A stretch of DNA of 64,000 nt from Sipunculus nudus (GCA_026874595.1 CM049313.1:28828008-28892007); one strand, 5' to 3'; numbered from the stretch's first letter, positions 45,386 to 60,700 are shown. Numbers and translations are program-made. Notes: generated by a model not told the origin, from the letters alone.

Positions 45386-48300
45386 TTGTTTTCTGCAAAA
45401 ATGGCCGATTTCAATTGCAAACGAAGCGTTTTAGAAGCTTCATTGGTCTATTTCGAATCTGTTTCAAACGTCTTTTCGCCGAAATCAGCTTGGTATTCGC
45501 GTAATACAAGATCGTGTTTTGTGCAAAAATGGCCGAATTTAATTGAGAAAGAAGCGTTTTATCAGCTTTATTAGGCCATTTAAAACCTGTTACAAATGTC
45601 GGTTTCGCCGAAATCAGCTGGGTTTTCGCGTAATACAAGTTGGTGTTTTGTGTAAAAATGGCCAATTTAAATTGCGAAAGAAGCGTTTTAGAAGCTTCAT
45701 CAGTTCATTAAGGACATGTTACAAACGTCGTTTTAACCGAAATCAGCTCGGTTTTCGCGTAATACAAGATCGTGTTTTCTGCAAAAATGGCCGATTTATA
45801 TTGAGAAAGAAGCGTTTTAGAAGCTTCATTAGTCTATTTCGAATCTGTTACAAACGCCGTTTTCGCCGAAATCAGCTCGGTTTTGGCGCAATACGAAATC
45901 GTTTTTTTGTGCAAAAATGGCCGATTTCAATAGCGAAAAAAGCCTTTTAGGAGCTTAATTGGTCCATTTAGAATCTGTTACAAACGTCGTTTTCGTCGAA
46001 ATCAGCTTGGTTTTCGCGTAATACAAGATCGTGTTTTTTGCAAACACGGCCGAATTAAATAGCGAAAAAAGGCTTTCATCAGATTTATTAGGCCATTTAG
46101 AACCTGTTACAAACGTCGGTTTCGCCGAAATCAGCTCGGTTTTTGCGTAAAACGAAATCGTGTTTTTTGCAAAAAATTGCCGATTTAAATTGCGAAAGAA
46201 GCGTTTTAGGAGCTACATTAGTCCATTTAGAACCTGTTACAAACGCCGTTTTCGCCCAAATCAGCTCGGTTTCGGCGCAATACGAAATCGTTTTTTTGTG
46301 CAAAAGTGGCGGATTTAAATTGAGAAAGAAGCGTTTTAGGAGCTTCATAGGTCCATTTAGAACCTGTTACAAACATCGTTTTAACCGAAATGAGCTCGGT
46401 TTTCGCGTAATACAAGATCGTGTTTTCTGCAAAAATGGCCGATTTAAATTGCAGTAGAAGCGTTTCAGAAGCTTCATTAGTCTATTTCGAATCTGTTACA
46501 AACGTCTTTTCGCCGAAACCAGCTTGGTATTCGCGTAATACAAGATCGTGTTTTGTGCAAAAATGGCCGATTTAAATTGAGAAAGAAGCGTTTTATCAGC
46601 TTCACTATTCCATTTCGAACCTGTTACAAACGTCCTTTATCCGAAATCAGCACAGTTTTCGCATAAAACGAAATCGTGTGTTTTGCAAAAATTGCCGATT
46701 TAAATTGTGAAAGAAGCGTTTTAGGAGCTACATTAGTCCATTTAGAACCTGTTACAAACCCCGTTTTCGTACAAATCAGCTCGGTTTTCCCGAAATACGA
46801 AATCGTGTTTTGTGCAAAAATCGCCGAATTAAATTGCTAAAATGCGTTTTAGGAGCTTCATTGGTTCATTTAGAACCTGTTACAAACGCTGTTTTCGCCG
46901 AAATCAGCTCGGTTTCGGCGCAATACGAAATCTTTTTTTAGTGCAAAAATGGCCGATTTAAATAGCGAAAGATGTGTTTTAAAAGCTTAATTAGTCCATC
47001 TAAAACCTCTTACAAACGTCGTTTTCGCGCAAAATCAGCTCGGTTTTCGGGTAATACATGATGGTGTTTTCTACAATGATACTTCATTAGTCCATTCAGA
47101 ACCTGTTACAAACGCCGTTTTCACCGAAGTCACCTCGGTATTTGCGTTATATATACAAGATCGTGTTTTGTCGAAAAATAGCCGATTTAAATAGCGAAAG
47201 AAGCGTTTCACAAGCTTTATGAGGCCATTTAGAACCTGTTACAAACGTCGGTTTCGCCGAAAGCAGCTCGGTTTTCGCGTTATACAAGATCGTATTTTCT
47301 GCAAAAATGGCCGATTTCGATAACGAAAGAAGCCTTTTAGAAGCTTCATTAGTCCATTTAGTATCTGTTAAAAACGTCGTTTTCGCCGAAATCAGCTTGG
47401 TTTTCGCATAATACAAGATCGTGTTTTGTGCAAAAATGGCCGATTTAAATTGCGAAAGAAGCGTTTCAGAAGCTTCAATAGTTCATTTACAACCTGTTAT
47501 AAACGTTATCGCCGAAATCAGATCGGTTTTCGCATAATACGACATAGTGTTTTGTGCAACAATGGCCGATTTAAATTGCGAAAGAAGCGTTTCAGAAGCT
47601 TCAATAGTTCATTTAGAACCTGTTTTAAAGGTTTTCGCCGAAATCAGATCAGTTTTCGCATAATACGAGATAGTGTTTTGTCCAAAAATGGCCGATTTAA
47701 ATTGCGAAAGAAGCGTTTTAGAAGCTTCATTAGTCCATTGAGAATCAGTTACAAACGTCGTTTTCGTCGAAATCAGCTTGGTTTTCGCGTATTACAAGAT
47801 CGTGTTTCGTCGAAAAATGGCCGATTAAAATAGCAAAAGAAGCGTTTCACAAGCTTTATTAGGCCATTTAGAACCTGTTACAAAGGTCGGTTTCGCAGAT
47901 ATCAGCTCGGTTTTCGCGTAATACAAGATCATATTTTCTGCAAAAATGGCCGATTTATATTGCGAAAGAAGAGTTTCAGAAGGTTTATTACGCCATTTAG
48001 AAACTTTTACAAACTTCGTTTTCGCCAAAATCCGCTCGGTTTCGAGTAATACAAAATAGTGTTTTGTCCAAAAATGGCCGATTTCGATAACGAAAGAAGC
48101 GTTTTAGAAGCTTTATTAGTCCATTTAGAACCTGTTATAAACGTAGTTATCGCCGAAATCAGCTCGGTTTTCGCGTAATACAAGATAGTGTTTTGTCCAA
48201 AAATGGCCGATTTCGATAACGAAAGAAGCGTTTTAGATCCTTCATTAGTCGATTTAGTATATGTTAAAAACGTCGTTTTCGCCGAAATCAGCTTGGTTTT

Positions 48301-51300
48301 CGCATAATACAACATCGTGTTTTGTGCAAAAAAGGCCGATTTAAATTGCGAAAGAAGCGTTTTAGAACCTTCAATAGTTCCTTTAGAACCTGTTATAAAC
48401 GTCGTTATCGCCGAAATCAGCTTGGTTTTCGCATAATACAACATCGTGTTTTGTGCAAAAATGGCCGATTTAAATTGCGAAAGAAGCGTTTGAGAAGCTT
48501 CAGTAGTCCATTTAGAACCTGTTATAAACGTCGTTATCGCCGAAATCAGCTCGGTTCTCGCATAATACGAGATAGTGTTTTGTCCAAAAATGGCCGATTT
48601 AAATTGCTAAAGAAGCGTTTTAAAATCTTTATTAGTCCATTTAGAACCTGTTATAAACGTAGTTATCGCCGAAATCAGCTTGGTTTTCGCGTATTACAAG
48701 ATCGTGTTTTGTGTCAAAATGGCCGATTTAAATTTCGAAAGAAGCGTTTTAGAAGCTTCATTAGTCCACTAAGTAACCGGTTATAAACGTCGTTTTCGCC
48801 GAAATCAGCTCGGTTTTCGCGTTATACAAGATCGTGTTTTCTGCAAAAATGGCCCAATTATATTGAGGAAGAAGCGTTTTAGAAACTTCATTAGTCCATT
48901 TAGAACCTGTTACAAACCCCGTTTTCGTCGAAATCAGCTCGGTTTTCCCGAAATACGAAATCGTGTTTGGTGCAAAAATCGCAGAATCAAATTGCGAAAA
49001 ATACGTTTTAGGAGCTTCATAGGTCCATTCAGAACCTGTTACAAACGCCGTTTTCACCGAAATCACCTCGGTTTTTGCATAATACAAGATCGTGTTTTGT
49101 GCCAAAAATGGCCGATTTAAATTGCGAAAGAAGCGTTTTAGAAGCTTCATTAGGCCATTTAGAACCTGTTACAAACCCCGTTTTCGTCCAAATCAGCTCG
49201 GTTTTCCCGAAATTAGAAATCGTGTTTGGTGCTAAAATCGCCGATTCAAATTGCAAAAAATACGTTTTAGGAGCTTCATAGGTCCATTTAGAACCTGTTA
49301 CAAACGCCGTTTTCACCGAAATCAGCTCGGTTTTTGCGTTATACAAGATCGTGTTTTGTGCAAAAATGGCCGATTTAAATTGCGAAAGAAGCGTTTCAGA
49401 AGCTCCTTTAGTCCACTAAGTAATCGGTTATAAACGTCGTTTTAACCGAAATCAGCTAGGTTTTCGCGTAATACAAGATCTTGTTTTCTGCAAAAATGGC
49501 CGTTTTCAATTGCAAACGAAGCGTTTTAGAAGCTTCATTGGTCTATTTCGAATCTGTTACAAACGTCTTTTCGCCGAAATCAGCTTGGTATTCGCGTAAT
49601 ACAAGATCGTGTTTTGTGCAAAAATGGCCGAACTAAATTGAAAAAGAAGCTTTAATAAGCTTTATTAGGTCATCTAAAACCTGTTACAAATGTCGGTTTC
49701 GCCGAAATCAGCTGGGTTTTCGCGTAATACAAGTTGGTGTTTTGTGTAAAAATGGCCAATTTAAATTGCGAAAGAAGCGTTTTAGAAGCTTCATCAGTTC
49801 ATTAAGGACATGTTACAAACGTCGTTTTAACCGAAATCAGCTCGGTTTTCGCGTAATACAAGATCGTGTTTTCTGCAAAAATGGCCGAATTAAATTGAGA
49901 AAGAAGCGTTTTAGAAGCTTCATTAGTCTATTTCGAATCTGTTACAAACGCCGTTTTCGCCGAAATCAGCTCGGTTTCGGCGCAATACGAAATCTTTTTT
50001 TGTGCAAAAATGGCCGATTTAAATTGCGAAAGAAGCGTTTTAGAAGCTTCATTAGTCCACTAAGTAACCGGTTATAAACGTCGTTTTGGCCGAAATCAGC
50101 TCGGTTTTCGCGTTATACAAGATCGTGTTTTCTGCAAAAATGGCCCAATTATATTGAGAAAGAAGCGTTTTAGAAGCTTTATTAGTCCATTTAGAACCGA
50201 TTACAAACCCCGTTTTTGTCGAAATCAGCTCGGTTTTCCCGAAATACGAAATCGTGTTTGGTGCGAAAATCGCAGATTCAAATTGCGAAAAATACGTTTT
50301 AGGAGCTTCATAGGTCCATTTAGAACCTGTTACAAACGCCGTTTTCACCGAAATCAGTTCGGTTTTTGCATAATACAAGATCGTATTTTCTGCAAAAATG
50401 GCCGAATTAAATTGAGAAATAAGCGTTTTAGAAGCTTCATTAGTCTATTTCGAATCTGTTACAAACGCCTTTTTCGCCGAAATCAGCTCGGTTTCGGCGC
50501 AATACGAAATTGTTTTTTTGTGCAAAAATGACCGATTTAAATTGCGAAAGAAGCGTTTTAGAAGCTTCATTAGTCCACTAAGTAACCGGTTATAAACGTC
50601 GTTTTCGCCGAAATCAGCTCGGTTTTCGCGTTATACAAGATCGTGTTTTCTGCAAAAATGGCCCAATTATATTGAGAAAGAAGCGTTTTAGAAGCTCCAT
50701 TAGTCCATTTAGAACCTGTTACAAACCCCGTTTTTGTCGAAATCAGCTCGGTTTTCCCGAAATACGAAATCGTGTTTGGTGCAAAAATCGCAGATTCAAA
50801 TTGCGAAAAATACGTTTTAATAGAGCTTCATAGGTCCATTTAGAACCTGTTATAAACGTCGTTATCGCCGAACCCAGCTTGGTTCTCGCATAATACGAGA
50901 TAGTGTTTTGTCCAAAAATGGCCGATTTAAATTGCGAAAGAAGCGTTTTAGAAGCTTCATTAATCTATTTCGAATCTGTTACAAACGCCGTTTTCGCCGA
51001 AATCAGCTCGGTTTCAGCGTAATACGAAATCGTTTTTTTTTGTGCAAAAATGGCATATTTAAATTGCGAAAGAAGCGTTTTAGAAGCTTCAATAGTCCAT
51101 TTAGAACCGGTTTAAACGTCGTTATCGCCGAAATCAGCTTGGTTCTCGCATAATACGAGATAGTGTTTTGTCCAAAAATGGCCGATTTAAATTGCAAAAG
51201 AACCGTTTTAGAAGCTTCAGTAGTCCATTTAGAACCTGTTATCAACGTCGTTATCGCCGAAATCAGCTCGGTTCTCGCATAATACGAGATAGTGTTTTGT

Positions 51301-51807
51301 CCAAAAATGGTCGATTTAAATTGCGAAAGAAGCATTTTAGAAGCTTTATTAGTCCATTAAAACCTGTTATAAACGTAGTTATCGCCGAAATCAGCTTGGT
51401 TTTCGCGTAATACAAGATCGTGTTTTGTGTCAAAATGGCCGATTTAAATTTCGAAAGAAGCGTTTTAGAAGCTTCATTAGGCCATTTAGACCCTGTTACA
51501 AACGTCGTTTTCGCCGAAATCATCTCGATTTTCGCGAAATACAAGATCGTGTTTTCTGCAAAACTGGCCGAATTATATTGAGGAAGAAGCGTTTTAGAAG
51601 GTTCATTGGCCCCTTTAGAGCCTGTTACAAGCGTCGTTTTCACCGAAATCACCTCGGTTTTTGCGTTATACAAGATCGTGTTTTGTGCAAAAATGGCCGA
51701 TTTAAATTGCGAAAGAAGCATTTCAGAAGCTTCATTAGTCTACTAAGTAATCGGTTATAAACGTCGTTTTAACCGAAATCAGCTCGGTTTTCGCGTAATA
51801 CAAGATC
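45386..51807 (-). repeat. Higher-order repeat unit D, 6422 bp
   Basis: Matches unit A at an offset of 16924-16928 bp along its length. It differs by a 4-bp TATA insertion near 47152 (GCGTTATATATACAAG) and a 1-base loss near 48040. It starts the second super-repeat. Confidence 0.9.
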
Positions 51808-54800
51808 TTGTTTTCTGCAAAAATGGCCGATTTCAATTGCAAACGAAGCGTTTTAGAAACTTCATTGGTCTATTTCGAATCTGTTTCAAACGTCTTTTCG
51901 CCGAAATCAGCTTGGTATTCGCGTAATACAAGATCGTGTTTTGTGCAAAAATGGCCGAATTTAATTGAGAAAGAAGCGTTTTATCAGCTTTATTAGGCCA
52001 TTTAAAACCTGTTACAAATGTCGGTTTCGCCGAAATCAGCTGGGTTTTCGCGTAATACAAGTTGGTGTTTTGTGTAAAAATGGCCAATTTAAATTGCGAA
52101 AGAAGCGTTTTAGAAGCTTCATCAGTTTATTAAGGACATGTTACAAACGTCGTTTTAACCGAAATCAGCTCGGTTTTCGCGTAATACAAGATCGTGTTTT
52201 CTGCAAAAATGGCCGATTTATATTGAGAAAGAAGAGTTTTAGAAGCTTCATTAGTCTATTTCGAATCTGTTACAAACGCCGTTTTCGCCGAAATCAGCTC
52301 GGTTTCGGCGCAATACGAAATCGTTTTTTTGTGCAAAAATGGCCGATTTCAATAGCGAAAAAAGCCTTTTAGGAGCTTAATTGGTCCATTTAGAATCTGT
52401 TACAAACGTCGTTTTCGTCGAAATCAGCTTGGTTTTCGCGTAATTCAAGATCGTGTTTTTTGCAAAAACGGCCGAATTAAATAGCGAAAAAAGGCTTTCA
52501 TCAGATTTATTAGGCCATTTAGAACCTGTTACAAACGTCGGTTTCGCCGAAATCAGCTCGGTTTTTGCGTAAAACGAAATCGTGTTTTTTGCAAAAAATT
52601 GCCGATTTAAATTGCGAAAGAAGCGTTTTAGGAGCTACATTAGTCCATTTAGAACCTGTTACAAACGCCGTTTTCGCCCAAATCAGCTCGGTTTCGGCGC
52701 AATACGAAATCGTTTTTTTGTGCAAAAGTGGCGGATTTAAATTGAGAAAGAAGCGTTTTAGGAGCTTCATAGGTCCATTTAGAACCTGTTACAAACATCG
52801 TTTTAACCGAAATGAGCTCGGTTTTCGCGTAATACAAGATCGTGTTTTCTGCAAAAATGGCCGATTTAAATTGCAGTAGAAGCGTTTCAGAAGCTTCATT
52901 AGTCTATTTCGAATCTGTTACAAACGTCTTTTCGCCGAAACCAGCTTGGTATTCGCGTAATACAAGATCGTGTTTTGTGCAAAAATGGCCGATTTAAATT
53001 GAGAAAGAAGCGTTTTATCAGCTTCACTATTCCATTTCGAACCTGTTACAAACGTCCTTTATCCGAAATCAGCACAGTTTTCGCATAAAACGAAATCGTG
53101 TGTTTTGCAAAAATTGCCGATTTAAATTGTGAAAGAAGCGTTTTAGGAGCTACATTAGTCCATTTAGAACCTGTTACAAACCCCGTTTTCGTACAAATCA
53201 GCTCGGTTTTCCCCAAATACGAAATCGTGTTTTGTGCAAAAATCGCCGAATTAAATTGCTAAAATGCGTTTTAGGAGCTTCATTGGTTCATTTAGAACCT
53301 GTTACAAACGCTGTTTTCGCCGAAATCAGCTCGGTTTCGGCGCAATACGAAATCTTTTTTTAGTGCAAAAATGGCCGATTTAAATAGCGAAAGATGCGTT
53401 TTAAAAGCTTAATTAGTCCATCTAAAACCTCTTACAAACGTCGTTTTCGCGCAAAATCAGCTCGGTTTTCGGGTAATACATGATGGTGTTTTCTACAATG
53501 ATACTTCATTAGTCCATTCAGAACCTGTTACAAACGCCGTTTTCACCGAAGTCACCTCGGTATTTGCGTTATACAAGATCGTGTTTTGTCGAAAAATAGC
53601 CGATTTAAATAGCGAAAGAAGCGTTTCACAAGCTTCATTAGTCCATTGAGAATCAGTTACAAACGTCGTTTTCGTCGAAATCAGCTTGGTTTTCGCGTAT
53701 TACAAGATCGTGTTTCGTCGAAAAATGGCCGATTAAAATAGCAAAAGAAGCGTTTCACAAGCTTTATTAGGCCATTTAGAACCTGTTACAAAGGTCGGTT
53801 TCGCATATATCAGCTCGGTTTTCGCGTAATACAAGATCATATTTTCTGCAAAAATGGCCGATATATATTGCGAAAGAAGAGTTTCAGAAGGTTTATTACG
53901 CCATTTAGAAACTTTTACAAACTTCGTTTTCGCCAAAATCCGCTCGGTTTTCGAGTAATACAAGATAGTGTTTTGTCCAAGAATGGCGGATTTCGATAAC
54001 GAAAGAAGCGTTTTAGAAGCTTTATTAGTCCATTTAGAACCTGTTATAAACGTAGTTATCGCCGAAATCAGCTCGGTTTTCGCGTAATACAAGATAGTGT
54101 TTTGTCCAAAAATGGCCGATTTCGATAACGAAAGAAGCGTTTTAGATCCTTCATTAGTCGATTTAGTATATGTTAAAAACGTCGTTTTCGCCGAAATCAG
54201 CTTGGTTTTCGCATAATACAACATCGTGTTTTGTGCAAAAAAGGCCGATTTAAATTGCGAAAGAAGCGTTTTAGAACCTTCAATAGTTCCTTTAGAACCT
54301 GTTATAAACGTCGTTATCGCCGAAATCAGCTTGGTTTTCGCATAATACAACATCGTGTTTTGTGCAAAAATGGCCGATTTAAATTGCGAAAGAAGCGTTT
54401 GAGAAGCTTCAGTAGTCCATTTAGAACCTGTTATAAACGTCGTTATCGCCGAAATCAGCTCGGTTCTCGCATAATACGAGATAGTGTTTTGTCCAAAAAT
54501 GGCCGATTTAAATTGCTAAAGAAGCGTTTTAAAATCTTTATTAGTCCATTTAGAACCTGTTATAAACGTAGTTATCGCCGAAATCAGCTTGGTTTTCGCG
54601 TATTACAAGATCGTGTTTTGTGTCAAAATGGCCGATTTAAATTTCGAAAGAAGCGTTTTAGAAGCTTCATTAGTCCACTAAGTAACCGGTTATAAACGTC
54701 GTTTTCGCCGAAATCAGCTCGGTTTTCGCGTTATACAAGATCGTGTTTTCTGCAAAAATGGCCCAATTATATTGAGGAAGAAGCGTTTTAGAAACTTCAT

Positions 54801-57717
54801 TAGTCCATTTAGAACCTGTTACAAACCCCGTTTTCGTCGAAATCAGCTCGGTTTTCCCGAAATACGAAATCGTGTTTGGTGCAAAAATCGCAGAATCAAA
54901 TTGCGAAAAATACGTTTTAGGAGCTTCATAGGTCCATTCAGAACCTGTTACAAACGCCGTTTTCACCGAAATCACCTCGGTTTTTGCATAATACAAGATC
55001 GTGTTTTGTGCCAAAAATGGCCGATTTAAATTGCGAAAGAAGCGTTTTAGAAGCTTCATTAGGCCATTTAGAACCTGTTACAAACCCCGTTTTCGTCCAA
55101 ATCAGCTCGGTTTTCCCGAAATTAGAAATCGTGTTTGGTGCTAAAATCGCCGATTCAAATTGCAAAAAATACGTTTTAGGAGCTTCATAGGTCCATTTAG
55201 AACCTGTTACAAACGCCGTTTTCACCGAAATCAGCTCGGTTTTTGCGTTATACAAGATCGTGTTTTGTGCAAAAATGGCCGATTTAAATTGCGAAAGAAG
55301 CGTTTCAGAAGCTCCTTTAGTCCACTAAGTAATCGGTTATAAACGTCGTTTTAACCGAAATCAGCTAGGTTTTCGCGTAATACAAGATCTTGTTTTCTGC
55401 AAAAATGGCCGTTTTCAATTGCAAACGAAGCGTTTTAGAAGCTTCATTGGTCTATTTCGAATCTGTTACAAACGTCTTTTCGCCGAAATCAGCTTGGTAT
55501 TCGCGTAATACAAGATCGTGTTTTGTGCAAAAATGGCCGAACTAAATTGAAAAAGAAGCTTTAATAAGCTTTATTAGGTCATCTAAAACCTGTTACAAAT
55601 GTCGGTTTCGCCGAAATCAGCTGGGTTTTCGCGTAATACAAGTTGGTGTTTTGTGTAAAAATGGCCAATTTAAATTGCGAAAGAAGCGTTTTAGAAGCTT
55701 CATCAGTTCATTAAGGACATGTTACAAACGTCGTTTTAACCGAAATCAGCTCGGTTTTCGCGTAATACAAGATCGTGTTTTCTGCAAAAATGGCCGAATT
55801 AAATTGAGAAAGAAGCGTTTTAGAAGCTTCATTAGTCTATTTCGAATCTGTTACAAACGCCGTTTTCGCCGAAATCAGCTCGGTTTCGGCGCAATACGAA
55901 ATCTTTTTTTGTGCAAAAATGGCCGATTTAAATTGCGAAAGAAGCGTTTTAGAAGCTTCATTAGTCCACTAAGTAACCGGTTATAAACGTCGTTTTGGCC
56001 GAAATCAGCTCGGTTTTCGCGTTATACAAGATCGTGTTTTCTGCAAAAATGGCCCAATTATATTGAGAAAGAAGCGTTTTAGAAGCTTTATTAGTCCATT
56101 TAGAACCGATTACAAACCCCGTTTTTGTCGAAATCAGCTCGGTTTTCCCGAAATACGAAATCGTGTTTGGTGCGAAAATCGCAGATTCAAATTGCGAAAA
56201 ATACGTTTTAGGAGCTTCATAGGTCCATTTAGAACCTGTTACAAACGCCGTTTTCACCGAAATCAGTTCGGTTTTTGCATAATACAAGATCGTATTTTCT
56301 GCAAAAATGGCCGAATTAAATTGAGAAATAAGCGTTTTAGAAGCTTCATTAGTCTATTTCGAATCTGTTACAAACGCCTTTTTCGCCGAAATCAGCTCGG
56401 TTTCGGCGCAATACGAAATTGTTTTTTTGTGCAAAAATGACCGATTTAAATTGCGAAAGAAGCGTTTTAGAAGCTTCATTAGTCCACTAAGTAACCGGTT
56501 ATAAACGTCGTTTTCGCCGAAATCAGCTCGGTTTTCGCGTTATACAAGATCGTGTTTTCTGCAAAAATGGCCCAATTATATTGAGAAAGAAGCGTTTTAG
56601 AAGCTCCATTAGTCCATTTAGAACCTGTTACAAACCCCGTTTTTGTCGAAATCAGCTCGGTTTTCCCGAAATACGAAATCGTGTTTGGTGCAAAAATCGC
56701 AGATTCAAATTGCGAAAAATACGTTTTAATAGAGCTTCATAGGTCCATTTAGAACCTGTTATAAACGTCGTTATCGCCGAACCCAGCTTGGTTCTCGCAT
56801 AATACGAGATAGTGTTTTGTCCAAAAATGGCCGATTTAAATTGCGAAAGAAGCGTTTTAGAAGCTTCATTAATCTATTTCGAATCTGTTACAAACGCCGT
56901 TTTCGCCGAAATCAGCTCGGTTTCAGCGTAATACGAAATCGTTTTTTTTTTGTGCAAAAATGGCATATTTAAATTGCGAAAGAAGCGTTTTAGAAGCTTC
57001 AATAGTCCATTTAGAACCGGTTTAAACGTCGTTATCGCCGAAATCAGCTTGGTTCTCGCATAATACGAGATAGTGTTTTGTCCAAAAATGGCCGATTTAA
57101 ATTGCAAAAGAACCGTTTTAGAAGCTTCAGTAGTCCATTTAGAACCTGTTATCAACGTCGTTATCGCCGAAATCAGCTCGGTTCTCGCATAATACGAGAT
57201 AGTGTTTTGTCCAAAAATGGTCGATTTAAATTGCGAAAGAAGCATTTTAGAAGCTTTATTAGTCCATTAAAACCTGTTATAAACGTAGTTATCGCCGAAA
57301 TCAGCTTGGTTTTCGCGTAATACAAGATCGTGTTTTGTGTCAAAATGGCCGATTTAAATTTCGAAAGAAGCGTTTTAGAAGCTTCATTAGGCCATTTAGA
57401 CCCTGTTACAAACGTCGTTTTCGCCGAAATCATCTCGATTTTCGCGAAATACAAGATCGTGTTTTCTGCAAAACTGGCCGAATTATATTGAGGAAGAAGC
57501 GTTTTAGAAGGTTCATTGGCCCCTTTAGAGCCTGTTACAAGCGTCGTTTTCACCGAAATCACCTCGGTTTTTGCGTTATACAAGATCGTGTTTTGTGCAA
57601 AAATGGCCGATTTAAATTGCGAAAGAAGCATTTCAGAAGCTTCATTAGTCTACTAAGTAATCGGTTATAAACGTCGTTTTAACCGAAATCAGCTCGGTTT
57701 TCGCGTAATACAAGATC
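51808..57717 (-). repeat. Higher-order repeat unit E, 5910 bp (different 4-monomer deletion)
   Basis: It corresponds to unit B in position but is shortened elsewhere. Near 53630 it lacks about 510 bp relative to A (A positions about 30285-30795), joined inside a TTTCACAAGCTT / GAAGCTTCATTAG phrase. It retains the segment that unit B lost. Confidence 0.9.
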
Positions 57718-60700
57718 TTGTTTTCTGCAAAAATGGCCGATTTCAATTGCAAACGAAGCGTTTTAGAAACTTCATTGGTCTATTTCGAATCTGTTTCAAA
57801 CGTCTTTTCGCCGAAATCAGCTTGGTATTCGCGTAATACAAGATCGTGTTTTGTGCAAAAATGGCCGAATTTAATTGAGAAAGAAGCGTTTTATCAGCTT
57901 TATTAGGCCATTTAAAACCTGTTACAAATGTCGGTTTCGCCGAAATCAGCTGGGTTTTCGCGTAATACAAGTTGGTGTTTTGTGTAAAAATGGCCAATTT
58001 AAATTGCGAAAGAAGCGTTTTAGAAGCTTCATCAGTTTATTAAGGACATGTTACAAACGTCGTTTTAACCGAAATCAGCTCGGTTTTCGCGTAATACAAG
58101 ATCGTGTTTTCTGCAAAAATGGCCGATTTATATTGAGAAAGAAGAGTTTTAGAAGCTTCATTAGTCTATTTCGAATCTGTTACAAACGCCGTTTTCGCCG
58201 AAATCAGCTCGGTTTCGGCGCAATACGAAATCGTTTTTTTGTGCAAAAATGGCCGATTTCAATAGCGAAAAAAGCCTTTTAGGAGCTTAATTGGTCCATT
58301 TAGAATCTGTTACAAACGTCGTTTTCGTCGAAATCAGCTTGGTTTTCGCGTAATTCAAGATCGTGTTTTTTGCAAAAACGGCCGAATTAAATAGCGAAAA
58401 AAGGCTTTCATCAGATTTATTAGGCCATTTAGAACCTGTTACAAACGTCGGTTTCGCCGAAATCAGCTCGGTTTTTGCGTAAAACGAAATCGTGTTTTTT
58501 GCAAAAAATTGCCGATTTAAATTGCGAAAGAAGCGTTTTAGGAGCTACATTAGTCCATTTAGAACCTGTTACAAACGCCGTTTTCGCCCAAATCAGCTCG
58601 GTTTCGGCGCAATACGAAATCGTTTTTTTGTGCAAAAGTGGCGGATTTAAATTGAGAAAGAAGCGTTTTAGGAGCTTCATAGGTCCATTTAGAACCTGTT
58701 ACAAACATCGTTTTAACCGAAATGAGCTCGGTTTTCGCGTAATACAAGATCGTGTTTTCTGCAAAAATGGCCGATTTAAATTGCAGTAGAAGCGTTTCAG
58801 AAGCTTCATTAGTCTATTTCGAATCTGTTACAAACGTCTTTTCGCCGAAACCAGCTTGGTATTCGCGTAATACAAGATCGTGTTTTGTGCAAAAATGGCC
58901 GATTTAAATTGAGAAAGAAGCGTTTTATCAGCTTCACTATTCCATTTCGAACCTGTTACAAACGTCCTTTATCCGAAATCAGCACAGTTTTCGCATAAAA
59001 CGAAATCGTGTGTTTTGCAAAAATTGCCGATTTAAATTGTGAAAGAAGCGTTTTAGGAGCTACATTAGTCCATTTAGAACCTGTTACAAACCCCGTTTTC
59101 GTACAAATCAGCTCGGTTTTCCCCAAATACGAAATCGTGTTTTGTGCAAAAATCGCCGAATTAAATTGCTAAAATGCGTTTTAGGAGCTTCATTGGTTCA
59201 TTTAGAACCTGTTACAAACGCTGTTTTCGCCGAAATCAGCTCGGTTTCGGCGCAATACGAAATCTTTTTTTAGTGCAAAAATGGCCGATTTAAATAGCGA
59301 AAGATGCGTTTTAAAAGCTTAATTAGTCCATCTAAAACCTCTTACAAACGTCGTTTTCGCGCAAAATCAGCTCGGTTTTCGGGTAATACATGATGGTGTT
59401 TTCTACAATGATACTTCATTAGTCCATTCAGAACCTGTTACAAACGCCGTTTTCACCGAAGTCACCTCGGTATTTGCGTTATACAAGATCGTGTTTTGTC
59501 GAAAAATAGCCGATTTAAATAGCGAAAGAAGCGTTTCACAAGCTTTATGAGGCCATTTAGAACCTGTTACAAACGTCGGTTTCGCCGAAAGCAGCTCGGT
59601 TTTCGCGTTATACAAGATCGTATTTTCTGCAAAAATGGCCGATTTCGATAACGAAAGAAGCCTTTTAGAAGCTTCATTAGTCCATTTAGTATCTGTATAA
59701 AACGTCGTTTTCGCCGAAATCAGCTTGGTTTTCGCATAATACAAGATCGTGTTTTGTGCTAAAATGGCCGATTTAAATTGCGAAAGAAGCGTTTCAGAAG
59801 CTTCAATAGTTCATTTACAACCTGTTATAAACGTTATCGCCGAAATCAGATCGGTTTTCGCATAATACGACATAGTGTTTTGTGCAAAAATGGCCGATTT
59901 AAATTGCGAAAGAAGCGTTTCAGAAGCTTCAATAGTTCATTTAGAACCTGTTTTAAAGGTTTTCGCCGAAATCAGATCAGTTTTCGCATAATACGAGATA
60001 GTGTTTTGTCCAAAAATGGCCGATTTAAATTGCGAAAGAAGCGTTTTTGAAGCTTCATTAGTCCATTGAGAATCAGTTACAAACGTCGTTTTCGTCGAAA
60101 TCAGCTTGGTTTTCGCGTATTACAAGATCGTGTTTCGTCGAAAAATGGCCGATTAAAATAGCAAAAGAAGCGTTTCACAAGCTTTATTAGGCCATTTAGA
60201 ACCTGTTACAAAGGTCGGTTTCGCATATATCAGCTCGGTTTTCGCGTAATACAAGATCATATTTTCTGCAAAAATGGCCGATATATATTGCGAAAGAAGA
60301 GTTTCAGAAGGTTTATTACGCCATTTAGAAACTTTTACAAACTTCGTTTTCGCCAAAATCCGCTCGGTTTTCGAGTAATACAAGATAGTGTTTTGTCCAA
60401 GAATGGCGGATTTCGATAACGAAAGAAGCGTTTTAGAAGCTTTATTAGTCCATTTAGAACCTGTTATAAACGTAGTTATCGCCGAAATCAGCTCGGTTTT
60501 CGCGTAATACAAGATAGTGTTTTGTCCAAAAATGGCCGATTTCGATAACGAAAGAAGCGTTTTAGATCCTTCATTAGTCCATTTAGTATAAGTTAAAAAC
60601 GTCGTTTTCGCCGAAATCAGCTTGGTTTTCGCATAATACAACATCGTGTTTTGTGCAAAAAAGGCCGATTTAAATTGCGAAAGAAGCGTTTTAGAACCTT

